A stretch of DNA of 64,000 nucleotides from Actinacidiphila sp965342175 (lineage in GTDB: Bacteria > Actinomycetota > Actinomycetes > Streptomycetales > Streptomycetaceae), in contig NZ_CBDRBL010000020.1 in assembly GCF_965342175.1 (NCBI RefSeq), forward strand, positions 1 to 64,000, given 5' to 3'. Positions 50,039 through 58,196 of the stretch are shown here, piece by piece. The notes beneath the pieces are model-generated. The model was given only the letters and a program-made list of their open reading frames with translations. It did no database searches and was not told the origin of the DNA. The stretch's first letter is position 1; each line of letters opens with the position of its first letter. The position numbers and the translations under genes are program-made.

Positions 50039-51823
50039 GTGACCCACCCACCGCGGCACGCGCTCCAGGCCGTCCTGTTCGACATGGACGGCACCCTCGT
50101 CGACACCGAGGAACTGTGGTGGGAGGCGGTCGCCGAGGTGGCCGCCGGGCTGGGGCACGAACTCGGCGACGCGGACGTGGCCGAGGTCCTCGGCCGCGCC
50201 GTCGAGCACACCGCCGCCCACCTGGCGGCCACGACCGGGACGGCGACCGGCGCCGGCGAGCTGGCCGCCGTCCTGCACCGCGAGTTCGCCGAGCGGGTCC
50301 GCGTACGCACGGTGCCCCGCCCCGGTGCGCTGGACCTGCTGGACGAACTCGCCCGCCAGGGCATCCCCATCGCGCTGGTCTCGGCCTCCCCCCGCGAGGT
50401 CGTGGACACCGTGCTCGGCGTACTCGGCCGGGAGCGCTTCGCGGTGTCCTTCAGCGCCGACGACACTCCCCGCACCAAGCCAGCCCCCGACCCCTACCTC
50501 GCCGCCGCCCGCGCCCTGGGCGCGGACCCCGGCGGGTGCGTGGCCGTGGAGGACACCCCGACCGGTGTCGCCTCCGCCGAGGCCGCCGGCTGCCGGGTGC
50601 TCGCCGTGCCGTCCCTGGCGCCCATCGGACCCGGTGCAGGCCGCATGGTGCTCGCCAGCCTGGAACGGGCCGACGTCCCCTTGCTGCGGGCCCTGGTCGG
50701 CCGACCGCCGTCCTTCCTCGTGCCCGCCTTCACCAGCCGCCGCGCCCGTGTCGGTGAGCCGGTGCGGGTCACCGTGGCCGGGCTGCTGCGCGACGCCCCC
50801 TCCGTCGCGTACGCCAAGGCCGCGGGCCCCGGCTGGGCGCGGGTCTCTTCCGACGGCTCCGTCACAGGGACTCCCGACGAACCCGGCGACGCGGAGGTCG
50901 CCGTGACCGCCACCGACGCCGCCGGCCGCTTCGCGACCGTCACCGTGCGCGTGCCGGTCGGCGGGGCGGACGAGCCCATGGTGCGGCGCCTGCGCGTCAT
51001 GAGCTGGAACCTGTGGCTCGGCGGCAGCCGCGTCGACGACCACCGCGACAAGCAGTTGCGCGTGCTGCTGGACGCCGATGTGGACGTCGTCGGCCTCCAG
51101 GAGACCTGGACGCACTCCGCCAGGGAACTCGCCGAGGCGCTGGGCTGGGACCACCACCAGGCCGGCGACAACCTCGGCGTCATCAGCCGCTACCCGATCG
51201 TCCCCCGCCACGGAGTGCCCGCGGCCCCGTTCTACGGCGGCCTCGGGGCGACCGTCCGGCTCGACGAGGGCCGCGACGTCACGCTGTGGAGCGCCCACCT
51301 CGGCTGCACGCCGTACGGCCCCTACGGTGCCCTCCACGACCGGCAGCCGGTCGAGGAACTCGTCGCGCACGAGGCCGCGTCCGGACGCCTGGGCCAGATT
51401 CGGGGAATCCTGCGCGACATGGCCGCCGACCTCGCCGCCCGCGACACCACCCCGGTCGTCCTCGTCGGCGACTTCAACGCCCCCTCCCACCTGGACTGGA
51501 CAGCCGAGGCGGCGCCCCTGCACGGCGGGTACGGAGCCGTGCCCTGGCCCGTCACCCTCGCCACCGAGGCCGCCGGACTGCGCGACTCCTACCGCGAGGC
51601 CCACCCGGACCCGGTGCGCGACCCGGGCGCCACATGGTCCCCGGTCAACCCCGTGCCCGAGCCGCAGGACCGGATCGACTACGTGCTGTACGCCGGGCAG
51701 GCCCTGCGGGTGCTGGACTCCACGACCCTGGTCACCGGAAAGCCCCTCCCCGAACCGCACGTGGCGGCCAACGACTGGCCCTCCGACCACGCCGCCGTGG
51801 TCACCACCTTCGCCGTGTCATAA
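50039..51823 (+). CDS. HAD phosphatase fused to endonuclease/exonuclease/phosphatase-type hydrolase
   Basis: A 594-residue fusion, last in the importer operon. Residues 8-225 form a HAD-IA (beta-phosphoglucomutase-like) phosphatase: nucleophile D15 in FDMDGT, SASPREV, KPAPDPYL, EDTPTGV. An Ig/cadherin-like beta segment (about 235-310) bridges to an EEP domain (about 318-594). That has MSWNLW (N324), GLQET, VLVGDFNAPSH and SDHAAV, the metal and catalytic motifs of DNase I/sphingomyelinase-type phosphodiesterases. No signal peptide is visible, so it should act inside the cell. One attractive reading is cleavage of an imported phosphodiester by EEP and phosphate release by HAD. GTG 50039 has AAAGAGA upstream; ATG 50024 lacks an RBS. 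Confidence 0.85.
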   Translation: MTHPPRHALQAVLFDMDGTLVDTEELWWEAVAEVAAGLGHELGDADVAEVLGRAVEHTAAHLAATTGTATGAGELAAVLHREFAERVRVRTVPRPGALDLLDELARQGIPIALVSASPREVVDTVLGVLGRERFAVSFSADDTPRTKPAPDPYLAAARALGADPGGCVAVEDTPTGVASAEAAGCRVLAVPSLAPIGPGAGRMVLASLERADVPLLRALVGRPPSFLVPAFTSRRARVGEPVRVTVAGLLRDAPSVAYAKAAGPGWARVSSDGSVTGTPDEPGDAEVAVTATDAAGRFATVTVRVPVGGADEPMVRRLRVMSWNLWLGGSRVDDHRDKQLRVLLDADVDVVGLQETWTHSARELAEALGWDHHQAGDNLGVISRYPIVPRHGVPAAPFYGGLGATVRLDEGRDVTLWSAHLGCTPYGPYGALHDRQPVEELVAHEAASGRLGQIRGILRDMAADLAARDTTPVVLVGDFNAPSHLDWTAEAAPLHGGYGAVPWPVTLATEAAGLRDSYREAHPDPVRDPGATWSPVNPVPEPQDRIDYVLYAGQALRVLDSTTLVTGKPLPEPHVAANDWPSDHAAVVTTFAVS

Positions 51824-51829
51824 GGCGCG

Positions 51830-51856
51830 GGCCCGGCCGGCGCGGTCGCGCGGGCC
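51830..51856. terminator. Possible bidirectional terminator between convergent genes
   Basis: GGCCCG (51830-51835) and CGGGCC (51851-51856) can pair across a GC-rich loop in the 32 bases between the fusion gene and the convergent kinase gene. The stem is only 6 bp. Confidence 0.35.
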
Positions 51857-53667
51857 TACAGGCACTCGGACATCTCGTCCAGGCGCGGGCGCTGGTCCGC
51901 CAGCTCCTGCGACGTCAGCGGTTTGAGGTGCTTGACGTACGACGCGCGCCAGGCGCCCGAGGTGATCTCCTCCTTTATCGCGTCGCAGATGGCCCGCTTC
52001 AGTGCGGGCTCGTTCTTCTGCAGGCCGACCCCGTACTCCTCGTTCCCGAAGGGCGCGCCCAGCAGCCGCAGTCGCTCGGTGTGCTGGGCCCGGTAGCCCG
52101 CCAGGATGATGTCGTCGGTCGAGACGGCGTCGACCTCGCCCGCGAGCAACTCGTCGACGCAACGCCCGTACGAGGCCTGCAGCGCGGTCCTTATCTGCGG
52201 GTACTCCTCGCGCAACCGCTGCGCGGGTGTCGAGTCGGTGACGGTGCAGACCTTGCGGCCGAACAGGTCCTGAACGCTGTGGACGGGGGCGTCGGTGCGC
52301 ACCAGGAAGTCCTGGCCGGCTTGGTAGTAGGGACCGGCGAAGTCGACCTTCTCCTTGCGCGCCTTCGTGATCGAGTAGCTCGCCACTATGAAGTCAACGT
52401 TTCCGGCACTCAGGCGGTACTCGCGCGACTGCGTGTCCACCACCGTGAACTGCACCTTGCCGAACCCCAGATGCCTGGCGATCGCCCGTGCGAGATCGAT
52501 GTCGAAGCCCTCGTAGCCGTCCTCGGCGGTGCTCGAGGCCTCGCTGAGGCCCGGCTGGTCACTCTTGACCCCCACCACCAGGTAGCCGCGGTCACGTGCC
52601 GTCCGGTAGGTCGGCGAGCTGGAGAGCGGGGGCACGTCGTCGCGCATGCGGTCGACGGCGAACCAGCCCGCCACGGCCAGGAGCACCAGGGCGGCTCCGC
52701 CTGCCACGAGCGTGGACCACCGGCGCGCAGCCCTGCGCCACCACGTCCGCCTCGCCGGATGCGACGGAGTCGCGCCGTCCGTGTCCGTCACCGTGGCGTC
52801 GGGGTCGTCATCCCGGTGTACGTCCATGGGGAACCGCGGGGTCTCCTGTGCCACATGCTGCAGCAGCTGCTCGGCGCGCCGCGCCGACAGCCGCGCCCCC
52901 GGCTCCTTGACCAGCAGCCCGTCGATCAGCGGGCGCAGCGGCCCCGCGTGCGCCATCGGAGGCGGCTCCGCGGTGCGGACGGCCTCCAGCACCTCGTACG
53001 GCGTCGGCCCGCGGAAGGGGGTCCGGCCCTCGACCATCTCGTAGAGCGTGACGCCCAGCGACCACAGGTCGGCGGCGGGCGTCGGCGTCAGCCGGTCGGC
53101 CAGCTCCGGCGCCAGATACTGCGGCGTGCCGACGGTCTCGTGCGTTCGCGTCACCTGGGCGGCGCCCTCGAAGGTGGCGATCCCGAAGTCCATCAGCACC
53201 GCCCGCCCGTCCCGGCGGAACAGGATGTTGTGCGGTTTCACGTCGCGGTGCAGCACGCCGGCCGCGTGCACCGCGCGCAACCCGCGCAGCACCTCCAGAC
53301 CGATCCGTGCCGCCTGCAGCGCCGGCATGCGGCCCCTCTCGCGCAACTGGTCGGCCAGGGAATGCGGGTTGACCTGCTCCATGACGATCCAGACCTGGCC
53401 GTCGGCCTCGATCACGTCGTGCACCGCGACCACGTGCTCGTGCCCGATCCGGGCGATGGCCCGCGCCTCCCGGCGCGCCCGCTCCACCCACTGCGCCTGC
53501 GTCTCCGGGTCCAGCGCGCCCCGGAACAGCAGTTCCTTGACGGCGACCTGACGACTGAGCCGGTTGTCGTACGCCTCCCACACCACACCCATGCCGCCGC
53601 GCCCCAGCTGCCGGCGCAGCTCGTAGCGGCCGTCCACGAGGGTGTGCGGCGGACCCCCAGAACTCAT
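51856..53667 (-). CDS. Ser/Thr protein kinase with extracellular glutamate-binding-type domain
   Basis: A 603-residue receptor kinase. The Hanks-type kinase domain (about 13-275) is complete: GRGGMG, K44, HRDVKPHN (D142), DFG (D160) and APE. A Pro/Asp-rich linker and one membrane segment (about 319-338) follow. The external domain (about 345-600) is an SBP_bac_3 fold. It closely parallels GluB: LVVGVKSDQPGL, GFDIDLARAIARHLGF, VDFIVASYSI, DLFGRKVC and EEYGVGLQKNE. The cysteine pair of GluB is also conserved. It should report extracellular glutamate or a similar amino acid by phosphorylating cytoplasmic proteins. ATG 53667 has GGGGG upstream. Convergent with the importer operon. Confidence 0.92.
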   Translation of the reverse strand: MSSGGPPHTLVDGRYELRRQLGRGGMGVVWEAYDNRLSRQVAVKELLFRGALDPETQAQWVERARREARAIARIGHEHVVAVHDVIEADGQVWIVMEQVNPHSLADQLRERGRMPALQAARIGLEVLRGLRAVHAAGVLHRDVKPHNILFRRDGRAVLMDFGIATFEGAAQVTRTHETVGTPQYLAPELADRLTPTPAADLWSLGVTLYEMVEGRTPFRGPTPYEVLEAVRTAEPPPMAHAGPLRPLIDGLLVKEPGARLSARRAEQLLQHVAQETPRFPMDVHRDDDPDATVTDTDGATPSHPARRTWWRRAARRWSTLVAGGAALVLLAVAGWFAVDRMRDDVPPLSSSPTYRTARDRGYLVVGVKSDQPGLSEASSTAEDGYEGFDIDLARAIARHLGFGKVQFTVVDTQSREYRLSAGNVDFIVASYSITKARKEKVDFAGPYYQAGQDFLVRTDAPVHSVQDLFGRKVCTVTDSTPAQRLREEYPQIRTALQASYGRCVDELLAGEVDAVSTDDIILAGYRAQHTERLRLLGAPFGNEEYGVGLQKNEPALKRAICDAIKEEITSGAWRASYVKHLKPLTSQELADQRPRLDEMSECL

Positions 53668-53699
53668 GCGTATGCCCCCATCGATACGTGGTCCGCTAC

Positions 53700-53728
53700 A
53701 GGTTAGGGGGCTGCGACGGGGATGAACA
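53700..53728 (-). promoter_or_regulatory. Probable promoter of the receptor kinase gene
   Basis: On the minus strand TGTTCA (53723-53728), 17 bases, then TAACCT (53700-53705). The transcript would start about 25 bases before the ATG. Confidence 0.5.
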
Positions 53729-53850
53729 TCGCCCCCGGGGACGCAGAACGATCACATCTCGGGCGGAATGGTCCGTACCGGTCCAGCAGGCGGTCGGGCC
53801 GGTCCCGCCGCCGAAGGCCCCGCGGGCGAGGGCCTGCTGCGACGGGCCCT

Positions 53851-54834
53851 TCAGGGCTTCACGGAGCGGTAGTAGCGCTCGGCGCCCTCGTGCAGCCGCA
53901 GCGGGTCGGTGAAGACCGCCGTCCGCAGGTCCATCAGCTGGGCGGCGTGCACCTCCTGCCCGATACGGTCGCGGCTGTCGATCACGGTCCGGGTGAGGCG
54001 CTCCACCAGCCCGGTGTCCATACGGTCGGTGGTGATCAGCAGATTGGCCACGGCGATCGTCTGCACCGCCCGCCCGCCCTGGATCATGGGGTAGGCGTCC
54101 GCGGGCATGACCGCCTGCCGGTAGTACGCCGATTCGTCGCTCCCGGCGTGCAGCGGGGCCACCAGGTCGCCGAGCTGGACCAGCTTGACGTCGGTGGTCT
54201 CCGCCAGGTTCGCGACGGCCTTGGTCGGCAGTCCGCCCGACCAGAAGAACGCGTCCAGTTCCCCGTCGCGCAGCATCTGCGGCGCACGGTCGATGCCCAC
54301 CGGCCGGCGCACCACATCGTCTGGCCGCCCGAGGCCCGCCGCCCCCAGCAGCCGCTGCGCTATCAGGTTCACCCCGGAGCTCGGCTGGCCGATCCCCACC
54401 CGCAGCCCGCGCAGGTCCTTCGCCGACCGCACAGGGGAGCCGGCGGGCACCACGAGCTGCATGTAGTCGTCGTACAGCCGGGCGCAGGCACGCAGCCGCT
54501 CCGCGCCCGGGCCGTCGTAGTCGGCGACGGCGTCAGCCGCGGCGATCGCGAATCCGGCCTCGCCCGTCGCCACCCGCCGGACGTTGTCCACGGACCCCTC
54601 GGACCGCACGAGGCGCACCGTCACCCCGGGAAGGTCCGTGCGCAGGTAGAGCTGGAGCCGCTTCCCGTAGGTGTCGTACACCCCGTTGCGGACGCCGGTG
54701 GCGAAGTCGACCCCGTCCTTCGGGTACGACGGCCCGTCGGACGGCAGGACCCACCACAGCAGCAGCGCGGCGGCCGCCGCCACCGCCAGTGCGACCTGCA
54801 GGGCACGGCGTCTGCCGGTAGGGGGGAGATCCAT
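53851..54834 (-). CDS. TAXI-family solute-binding protein
   Basis: A 327-residue TAXI (TRAP-associated extracytoplasmic immunogenic) protein. A basic start and one hydrophobic segment (about residues 10-28, no lipobox cysteine) anchor or export it. The binding domain shows VDFATGVRNGVYDTYGK, GSVDNVRRVATGEAGFAIAAADAV, LRVGIGQPSSGVN and FFWSGGLPTKAV. TAXI proteins normally serve TRAP transporters for organic acids, but no TRAP membrane subunit is encoded nearby. It may work with a distant permease or as a sensor. ATG 54834 has only weak RBS character. It lies upstream of the receptor kinase on the same strand. Confidence 0.87.
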   Translation of the reverse strand: MDLPPTGRRRALQVALAVAAAAALLLWWVLPSDGPSYPKDGVDFATGVRNGVYDTYGKRLQLYLRTDLPGVTVRLVRSEGSVDNVRRVATGEAGFAIAAADAVADYDGPGAERLRACARLYDDYMQLVVPAGSPVRSAKDLRGLRVGIGQPSSGVNLIAQRLLGAAGLGRPDDVVRRPVGIDRAPQMLRDGELDAFFWSGGLPTKAVANLAETTDVKLVQLGDLVAPLHAGSDESAYYRQAVMPADAYPMIQGGRAVQTIAVANLLITTDRMDTGLVERLTRTVIDSRDRIGQEVHAAQLMDLRTAVFTDPLRLHEGAERYYRSVKP

Positions 54835-55122
54835 CCGGGAGATGGTGCCAGTCCCGGCGCCGCCCTGGCCAGGGGCCACCGCGGCCGACCGGCCCGCTGC
54901 CCGCCGCCCCGCCTCCCGCCCGCCGCCCTGGACCGGGGAGCCGCCCGCCGCGGAAGCCGGCGCAGGGGACGCCCGGCGCCCCGGCGGCAGGCGGCCTGTG
55001 CCGACGGCGGCACCTGGAGTCGTCCACCCGGGCCCGGCGCCCGCTTTCCCGTGCCGAACGGGACCACCGGGTGCGGTCCGCTCCGGGGCCGGGCCAGGGT
55101 AAGGGCGCGGACGAAGCGCCCG

Positions 55123-55128
55123 TACCCT
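55123..55128 (+). promoter_or_regulatory. -10 box of probable leaderless miaB transcript
   Basis: TACCCT lies six bases before GTG 55135, with no RBS between. This supports that GTG as the start. Confidence 0.5.
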
Positions 55129-55134
55129 GGATGG

Positions 55135-56646
55135 GTGCAGCGTGAAGAGCAGGGTGTGAAGAGCTACGAGATCCGCACCTACGGGTGCCAGATGAACGTC
55201 CACGACTCCGAGCGGCTGGCAGGCCTCCTGGAGGCGGCCGGCTACGTCCGCGCGCCCAAGGGCGCGGACGGCACGGTCTCCGCAGATGTTGTCGTCTTCA
55301 ACACCTGCGCGGTCCGGGAGAACGCCGACAACCGCCTGTACGGCAACCTCGGCCGCCTGGCGCCGCAGAAGGCCGCCCGCCCAGGCATGCAGATCGCCGT
55401 CGGCGGCTGCCTCGCGCAGAAAGACCGGGACACGATCGTCAAGAAGGCGCCCTGGGTCGACGTCGTCTTCGGCACCCACAACATCGGAAGCCTCCCGGTG
55501 CTGCTGGAGCGCGCCCGGATCGCCGAAGAGGCGCAGGTCGAGATCGCCGAGTCGCTGGAGACCTTCCCGTCCACGCTGCCGACCCGGCGCGAGTCGGCCT
55601 ACGCGGCCTGGGTGTCGATCTCGGTCGGCTGCAACAACACCTGTACCTTCTGCATCGTCCCCGCGCTGCGCGGGAAGGAGAAGGACCGCCGCCCCGGCGA
55701 CATCCTCGCCGAGGTCGAGGCGCTGGTCGCCGAGGGCGTCATCGAGGTCACCCTGCTCGGCCAGAACGTCAACGCCTACGGCTCGGACATCGGCGACCGC
55801 GAGGCCTTCAGCAAGCTGCTGCGCGCCTGCGGGCGGATCGAGGGCCTGGAGCGGGTCCGCTTCACCTCGCCGCACCCGCGCGACTTCACCGACGACGTGA
55901 TCGCGGCCATGGCCGAGACCCCGAACGTGATGCACCAGCTCCACATGCCGCTGCAGTCCGGCTCCGACGCGGTGCTGCGCGCGATGCGCCGCTCCTACCG
56001 GCAGGACCGCTACCTCGGCATCATCGAGAAGGTGCGCGCCGCCATGCCGGACGCGGCCATCTCCACCGACATCATCGTGGGCTTCCCCGGCGAGACCGAG
56101 GAGGACTTCGAACAGACGCTGCACGTGGTGCGCGAGGCGCGCTTCGCGCAGGCCTACACCTTCCAGTACTCCAAGCGCCCGGGCACGCCCGCCGCGGAGA
56201 TGGAGGGGCAGGTGCCCAAGGAGGTCGTCCAGGAGCGCTACGAGCGGCTGGTCGCGCTGCAGGAGGAGATCTCCTGGGCCGAGAACAAGAAGCAGGTCGG
56301 CCGCACCCTGGAGGTGCTGGTCGCCGAGGGCGAGGGCCGCAAGGACGACGCCACGCGGCGCCTGTCCGGCCGTGCCCCCGACAACCGTCTCGTGCACTTC
56401 GCGCCGCCCGCCGAGCCGGTCCGCCCCGGCGACGTGGTGATGGCGGAGATCAGCTACGCCGCGCCGCACCACCTGCTCGCCGAGAGCCCGGCGTTCGGCG
56501 TCCGCCGCACAGCGGCGGGCGACGCATGGGAGCGGCGGAACTCGGCCGCGGCCGCCAAGCCCGCGGGTGTCATGCTGGGCCTGCCGACGATCGGCGCGCC
56601 GGTGACGGCGCCTGCCGGGGCAGCACCCGGCTGCGGCTGCGACTGA
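55135..56646 (+). CDS. miaB: tRNA-2-methylthio-N6-dimethylallyladenosine synthase MiaB
   Basis: A 503-residue radical-SAM methylthiotransferase acting on i6A37 of tRNAs that read UNN codons. The MTTase domain has TYGCQMNVHDSE, NTCAVRENA and GGCLAQK cysteines. The radical SAM cluster is C166, C170 and C173 in GCNNTCTFC. A TRAM domain follows. MiaA, which makes its substrate, is encoded 1.6 kb downstream. GTG 55135 fits a leaderless transcript; GTG 55156 is an alternative. The last about 60 residues are Ala-rich and end GCGCD, two cysteines not in the core enzyme. Confidence 0.96.
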   Translation: MQREEQGVKSYEIRTYGCQMNVHDSERLAGLLEAAGYVRAPKGADGTVSADVVVFNTCAVRENADNRLYGNLGRLAPQKAARPGMQIAVGGCLAQKDRDTIVKKAPWVDVVFGTHNIGSLPVLLERARIAEEAQVEIAESLETFPSTLPTRRESAYAAWVSISVGCNNTCTFCIVPALRGKEKDRRPGDILAEVEALVAEGVIEVTLLGQNVNAYGSDIGDREAFSKLLRACGRIEGLERVRFTSPHPRDFTDDVIAAMAETPNVMHQLHMPLQSGSDAVLRAMRRSYRQDRYLGIIEKVRAAMPDAAISTDIIVGFPGETEEDFEQTLHVVREARFAQAYTFQYSKRPGTPAAEMEGQVPKEVVQERYERLVALQEEISWAENKKQVGRTLEVLVAEGEGRKDDATRRLSGRAPDNRLVHFAPPAEPVRPGDVVMAEISYAAPHHLLAESPAFGVRRTAAGDAWERRNSAAAAKPAGVMLGLPTIGAPVTAPAGAAPGCGCD

Positions 56647-56726
56647 CGCGGGACCGCGAGGAACGCGAGGACGACGACGGGGCCGCGGGGGCCGAGAGGA
56701 CCGCGCGGCCGACGGAGGGGGCATGG

Positions 56727-57071
56727 ATGGCTCGTTGGGGGCTCTTCGCCGAGGAGACGGTGGGCAGCGGCGATGCCCGGCGCTGGGAGTTCGAGCTCCT
56801 CGGCCACGCCGACGGAACGCGTGAGGACGCGCTGCACAGGCTGGAGGAGGCGGCGCTCGCCTACCGTCCCAGCAAGCCGTTGCGCGTGCGGCGCAGCCGA
56901 CTGTACCGCTCGGGGGAGGGGTTCGTGCAGGTCAACGAGGGTATGACCACGACCTACCTGTGCCGCTTCACGGTCGCCGAGCTGATCCGGGACAGCAAGG
57001 ACCCGAAGTCCGCCGCAGCGGCGGACCTCCAGGGCCGTGTGCCCGGGGGCTTCTCCGAGGGCGCACGGTAG
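56727..57071 (+). CDS. Conserved hypothetical protein
   Basis: A 114-residue soluble protein I do not recognise. It begins MARWGLFAEE and has a regular alpha/beta character with TTTYLCRFTVAELIRDS near the end. Strong GC3 bias and GGAGGGGG before ATG 56727 support a real gene. It sits 80 bases after miaB and 10 bases before the next gene, so the three may be one operon. No motif suggests activity. Confidence 0.75.
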   Translation: MARWGLFAEETVGSGDARRWEFELLGHADGTREDALHRLEEAALAYRPSKPLRVRRSRLYRSGEGFVQVNEGMTTTYLCRFTVAELIRDSKDPKSAAAADLQGRVPGGFSEGAR

Positions 57072-57081
57072 GGTTCCGATC

Positions 57082-57777
57082 ATGCTGGTCGCCGCCGCCG
57101 TCTGCCCCTGTCCGCCACTGCTCGTGCCCGGGGTCGCGTCGCACGCCGCGCCGGAACTGGACCCCCTGCGCGCCGCCTGCGCGGACGCGCTGGCCGTTCT
57201 GGCCGCCGCGCGCCCCGACCTGCTGGTCGTCGTGGGCGCCGCGGCCTCCGCCCACGTCTGGGAGGGCGGTGGTACGGGCTCGCTGCGCCCGTATGGCGTG
57301 AACCTGACGGTTCGGCTCGGCGACGGAAGCGACCCCGAGCCCCTGGCCCCGTCGTTGACGCTCGCGGCCTGGCTCCTCGAGCAGGCCGGCTCCACAGCGC
57401 CCCTGCACGCCTGCGGCGTGCCCGCCACCGCGCCGGCGGCCCGGATGCTGGAGCTGGGGCGGGGCCTGGCGGAGCTGGCCGACCGGGTGGCGCTGCTGGT
57501 CATGGGCGACGGCAGCACCTGCCGAACGCTCAAGGCGCCCGGATACCTGGACGAACGCGCCGAACCCTTCGACGCGTCCGTGGCCCGGGCCCTGGGAGCC
57601 GCCGACACCGAGGCGCTGGCCGCCCTGGACGCGCCGCTGGCCGCCGAACTCGGGGCGGCCGGGCGCGCCCCCTGGCAGGTGCTCGCTGGCGCCGCCGAGG
57701 GCGCCCGACTCGACGCCGCCCTGCTGTACGACGAGGCGCCGTACGGCGTCGGCTATTTCGTGGCGGCCTGGTCCTAG
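57082..57777 (+). CDS. Class III extradiol dioxygenase-like (LigB-type) protein
   Basis: A 231-residue protein resembling class III extradiol ring-cleavage dioxygenases (LigB/MEMO fold): PCPPLLVPGVA at the start, LLVVVGAAAS, ALLVMGDGS and DAALLYDEAPYGVGYFVAAW at the end. The two N-terminal metal-binding histidines of true dioxygenases are not evident (CPCPPLL lacks His). It is probably a family member without that chemistry. It is common between miaB and miaA in Streptomyces by my recollection. Confidence 0.7.
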   Translation: MLVAAAVCPCPPLLVPGVASHAAPELDPLRAACADALAVLAAARPDLLVVVGAAASAHVWEGGGTGSLRPYGVNLTVRLGDGSDPEPLAPSLTLAAWLLEQAGSTAPLHACGVPATAPAARMLELGRGLAELADRVALLVMGDGSTCRTLKAPGYLDERAEPFDASVARALGAADTEALAALDAPLAAELGAAGRAPWQVLAGAAEGARLDAALLYDEAPYGVGYFVAAWS

Positions 57778-57811
57778 CCCTGCCGGCCCCGGCGCCCGCA
57801 GCCATCCCGTG

Positions 57812-57869
57812 GGCGTCGCCTTGGAGCCGCGCTCCTTCAGGGCGTCGCCTTGGAGCCGCCCTCCTTCAG
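57812..57869. repeat. 29-bp tandem duplication at the 3' end of a small gene
   Basis: 57812-57840 and 57841-57869 are adjacent copies of a 29-base unit differing at one base. Twenty-nine is not a multiple of three, so the duplication shifts the frame of the minus-strand gene, which now stops within the junction. Confidence 0.93.
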
Positions 57870-58076
57870 GTGCTCCATAGCGCCCTTCGTCTTGTCCACG
57901 CCCTTGTGGATCGTGCCGCTGTACTTGTGCTTGGTCTTCTCGTCGACCGTGCGCGCCACCTTGTCGAGTCGGGAGCCGATCGTCTCGCCGTGCTGCTCCA
58001 TGAAGTCGCCGGCCTTGGCTCCGGCCACGGCCCGGGCGTGCTCGGCCTTGGCCTTCAGCGTGTCCTTGAGGCTCAT
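57837..58076 (-). CDS. MT0933/Rv0909-type antitoxin-like protein
   Basis: A 79-residue lysine-rich helical protein. SRLDKVARTVDEKTKHKYSG followed by KGVDKTKG matches the MT0933 antitoxin-like family. In mycobacteria Rv0909 is paired with the SRPBCC-type toxin Rv0910, but no such gene lies next to this one. It may therefore act alone, as many CsbD-like stress proteins do. ATG 58076 has GGGGAGACGG upstream. The C-terminus KEGGSKATP ends inside a 29-bp tandem duplication. Confidence 0.8.
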   Translation of the reverse strand: MSLKDTLKAKAEHARAVAGAKAGDFMEQHGETIGSRLDKVARTVDEKTKHKYSGTIHKGVDKTKGAMEHLKEGGSKATP

Positions 58077-58196
58077 GCGTCACCGTCTCCCCGTGATGCC
58101 GTTGTGCGGTGTGATGCCTTAGTCGGGAATATCCCCTTCCCCGTAACGATCTTACTCGTCCACGGGTGAAACCGCGCCGCCGGAATTTGCGAAACT

